A DNA stretch of 64,000 bases, from NCBI GenBank assembly GCA_949987705.1, contig OX465281.1:225341978-225405977 (forward strand). Direction: 5' to 3'. The position numbers and the translations under genes are program-made. A model generated the notes under the pieces. The model worked only from the letters and a program-made list of their open reading frames with translations. It did not search any database and had not been told where the DNA came from. Positions 61,989 through 64,000 of the stretch are shown here, piece after piece. Numbering within the stretch: the stretch's first letter is position 1; each line of letters starts with the position of its first letter. This DNA is from Thereva unica (taxonomy: Eukaryota; Arthropoda; Insecta; Diptera; Therevidae).

Positions 61989-64000
61989 TTAAGCCATTTC
62001 CTTAAATTTAAAAACACACAATTTCAGCTGATCAATAGCATCACTCCAAACCCATTCTTGTTCTGAGTTCCAGGAACTTGACTGCTGGTAATGGTCTGGC
62101 AGAGCATCTGCCAGTTGTTTACCTGTGGGAACATATTCAAGTTTAATTGTATTTTTATCTACTTGTTCCCTAGAAAAATGATATTTTATATCAATATGCT
62201 TCGTTCTTTTATGACAAGTAGGATTATTTGCTATGCTTATGCAACCGTTATTATCCTCATAAATTACAATAGGATTTATAATATTAACATTTATACTAGC
62301 AGCTAATGATTTTAACCAAAGTGCTTCTTTAACGGCCTCATATAATGCCATATATTCAGCTTCAGTTGAAGAAGCTGCAACTGATGTTTGCCTTTTGGTA
62401 TTCCAAGATATTGTACATCGACTATATATTTGAAATAAATAACCTGTAGTACTCTTTCTATTATTTACATCGTTGCCACCCCAATCGGAATCTACATAAC
62501 CCTTTAAGATATCGCAATAATCCCCCTTTTTATACTTTAATCTAAGGTCAATTGATCCTTTGAGATATCTCAAAACTCTTTTTAAGCATTGCCACAATTC
62601 TTTATTATTTTTATTTGAATATCTACTTAAAATGTTTATTGCAATACTCAAATCCGGTCTTGTGCATATCATAATGTACATTAGACATCCAATAAGATTA
62701 CGACAGGGCGCGTCATATTTTTCATCCGAATTTAAAGCTAAATAATCCAATTTACTTTCTAATGGTGTACTAACTGGTTTACAATCATGCATATTAAATT
62801 TTTCCAAAACAGTTTTTAAATAAGCACTTTGATCTAATGTTATTTTATTATCATTTCTCTCAACTCTAATACCTAAAAATAGTTTAATACTGCTTAGATC
62901 AGTCATTCTAAACTTATCCATTAAATATCTTTTAAAACTACTCATTGTATCATCACTCTTCGTAGCAATAACAAGGTCATCAACGTAAAGTACTACATAA
63001 ATATTCTCACATATGTCTCCTTTGTCTAAAATATATATACAGCGATCAACTGACGAATTTTTAAAACCTATTTCTACAAGAGTCTTGTCAAATATTTCAA
63101 ACCAACATCTTGCTGCCTGTTTTAATCCATATATGGCTTTATTTAATAAACAAACTTGATCTTTATTACATCTAACTCCTTCAGGGACTTTCATGTAAAT
63201 CTCTTCTTTTAGTTTACCATTTAAAAACGCTGTCTTCACATCCATATGATGCACTAACAAATCAAATTGATTAGCAAATGCCATTATGAACCGAAAACTT
63301 GCTATTCTAGCAACAGGAGCAAATGTTTCATCGTAATCTACTAAATATTCTTGGCTAAATCCACGTGCAACAAGACGAGCTTTATATTTAATAGGTTTTC
63401 CGAATTCGTTATTTTTAATTGCAAACACCCACTTACAGTCAACGATATTTTTATTTATGGGTTTTGTTACTAATGACCAAGTATTGTTAACTTTGAGTGA
63501 TTTTAATTCATCTTCAATTGCCTGTTTCCATAATTCCCTATCATCTCTACTTTCAATTTCTTGAAATGAGTTTGGAATTCTACAAATAATAGATTGTGCA
63601 CACATTAAATAATCTTCTAATGAATTATTTTCGTGATAATTTATCGGTGGGCAGTTTTTAATCCTATCACTCCTCCTTAGTTGAAATTGTTCTTTTAATT
63701 CATTTTTATTGCTTTGAGGTGTTGACTTATTGTACTTATCTGCTTCAGTTACAGATTTATGTGACCCAAGATCTAGTTTCGGTTTTTTACTAGCACTCTC
63801 TTCTTCTACAGATTTTAACTTATCTGATTTATCATTATCAGACTTATTATTTTTGAAATTATCTGATTTATCATGACTATCAGATTTAAGAAGCTCTGTT
63901 ACTGATTTTGACAAAATGTCAGATGCATCAGTTTTATTATGGGCATTTTCAGTATTAACCCTTTCTGAGCTAATACTAGGCCTTGATATTAAATAATTTG
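61989..64000 (-). CDS. Copia-type pol C-terminus (RT and RNase H), runs off the window
   Basis: Open for over 670 codons to the window edge. Order: Lys/Asp/Ser-rich linker, RRSDRIKNCPP, WKQAIEDELKSL, WSLVTKP, KARLVARGFSQ, MDVKTAFLNG (RT motif A), AIYGLKQAARCWFE, LYVDDLVIA (catalytic YVDD), FRMTDLSSIKLFLGIRVERN, STPLESKL, NLIGCLMYIMICTRPDLSI, LKRVLRYLKGS, then RNase H: YVDSDWGG, RKSTTGYLF, SVAASSTEAEYMAL, IYEDNNGC and KHIDIKYHF. RT and RNase H copy the element RNA into DNA. The end is odd: after KQLAD the usual (I/A)FTKPLP-type tail is replaced by ALPDHYQQSSSWNSEQ, so the last part looks rearranged. Otherwise there are no stops, suggesting a young copy. Confidence 0.88.
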   Translation of the reverse strand, partial: NYLISRPSISSERVNTENAHNKTDASDILSKSVTELLKSDSHDKSDNFKNNKSDNDKSDKLKSVEEESASKKPKLDLGSHKSVTEADKYNKSTPQSNKNELKEQFQLRRSDRIKNCPPINYHENNSLEDYLMCAQSIICRIPNSFQEIESRDDRELWKQAIEDELKSLKVNNTWSLVTKPINKNIVDCKWVFAIKNNEFGKPIKYKARLVARGFSQEYLVDYDETFAPVARIASFRFIMAFANQFDLLVHHMDVKTAFLNGKLKEEIYMKVPEGVRCNKDQVCLLNKAIYGLKQAARCWFEIFDKTLVEIGFKNSSVDRCIYILDKGDICENIYVVLYVDDLVIATKSDDTMSSFKRYLMDKFRMTDLSSIKLFLGIRVERNDNKITLDQSAYLKTVLEKFNMHDCKPVSTPLESKLDYLALNSDEKYDAPCRNLIGCLMYIMICTRPDLSIAINILSRYSNKNNKELWQCLKRVLRYLKGSIDLRLKYKKGDYCDILKGYVDSDWGGNDVNNRKSTTGYLFQIYSRCTISWNTKRQTSVAASSTEAEYMALYEAVKEALWLKSLAASINVNIINPIVIYEDNNGCISIANNPTCHKRTKHIDIKYHFSREQVDKNTIKLEYVPTGKQLADALPDHYQQSSSWNSEQEWVWSDAIDQLKLCVFKFKEMA

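Overview
This window is insect-like nuclear DNA: AT-rich, with GT-AG introns of about 50-80 bp and densely packed with transposable elements. These include jockey/I/R1-type and RTE-type LINEs, a copia very close in layout to the fly copia clade, a gypsy-type gag, a HARBI1-type element, a Tc1 element, hAT elements, a tRNA-derived SINE family and many MITEs. I cannot fix the order. A hemipteran or beetle would fit, but that is inference. There are no bacterial-type genes, no CRISPR and no rRNA.

The host genes are three multi-exon paralogues of the cyclic-nucleotide phosphodiesterase family (GAF domains plus a PDE catalytic fold). I call them A (+, exons 6976-12170), B (-, 38294-20282) and C (-, 55246-48146). 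Gene B can be assembled from 11 exons with all phases agreeing and no internal stop into a 683-residue protein: N-terminus, GAF-A, linker, GAF-B, PDE-like domain. Genes A and C show seven exons each, with identical lengths for four of them (174, 232, 605 and 94 nt). Both lack a visible GAF-A and start codon. In all three the PDE metal-binding positions are substituted, so they look like catalytically dead PDE pseudoenzymes kept as open reading frames. Gene B alone keeps the NKFDE-type motif in GAF-B. This cluster is the most interesting content of the window.

Layout. 1-6.2 kb: nested MITEs, including a 3-bp-TSD family, TTA-TSD elements and a piggyBac-like MITE. 6.2-12.3 kb: gene A, with one intron filled by LINE and SINE debris. 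12.4-15 kb: PIF/Harbinger element with HARBI1-type transposase and Myb/SANT protein, both broken. 15-17.5 kb: LINE scrap, gypsy-type gag/protease and a MITE. 17.5-20 kb: unrecognised repetitive DNA. 20.3-38.3 kb: gene B, with introns holding a hAT element with a perfect 8-bp TSD, chimeric LINE remnants, a LINE ORF1, about 120-bp tandem repeats, a palindromic foldback element carrying a SINE, a recent RTE insertion with a 13-bp TSD, and another SINE. 38.5-48 kb: MITEs, RTE and LINE fragments, a foldback element with 748-bp arms around a LINE fragment, and a hAT-like element. 48.1-55.2 kb: gene C with MITE-filled introns. 55.3-61 kb: LINE remnants, one split by a Tc1 element with IR/DR-type ends. 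61.5-64 kb: copia element running off the window.

How it fits together: the host signal is a dispersed GAF-PDE family whose introns have absorbed almost all the mobile DNA. The intron between the GAF-B/hinge exons and the PDE-like exons is swollen in both A and C, while the other introns stay near 55 bp.
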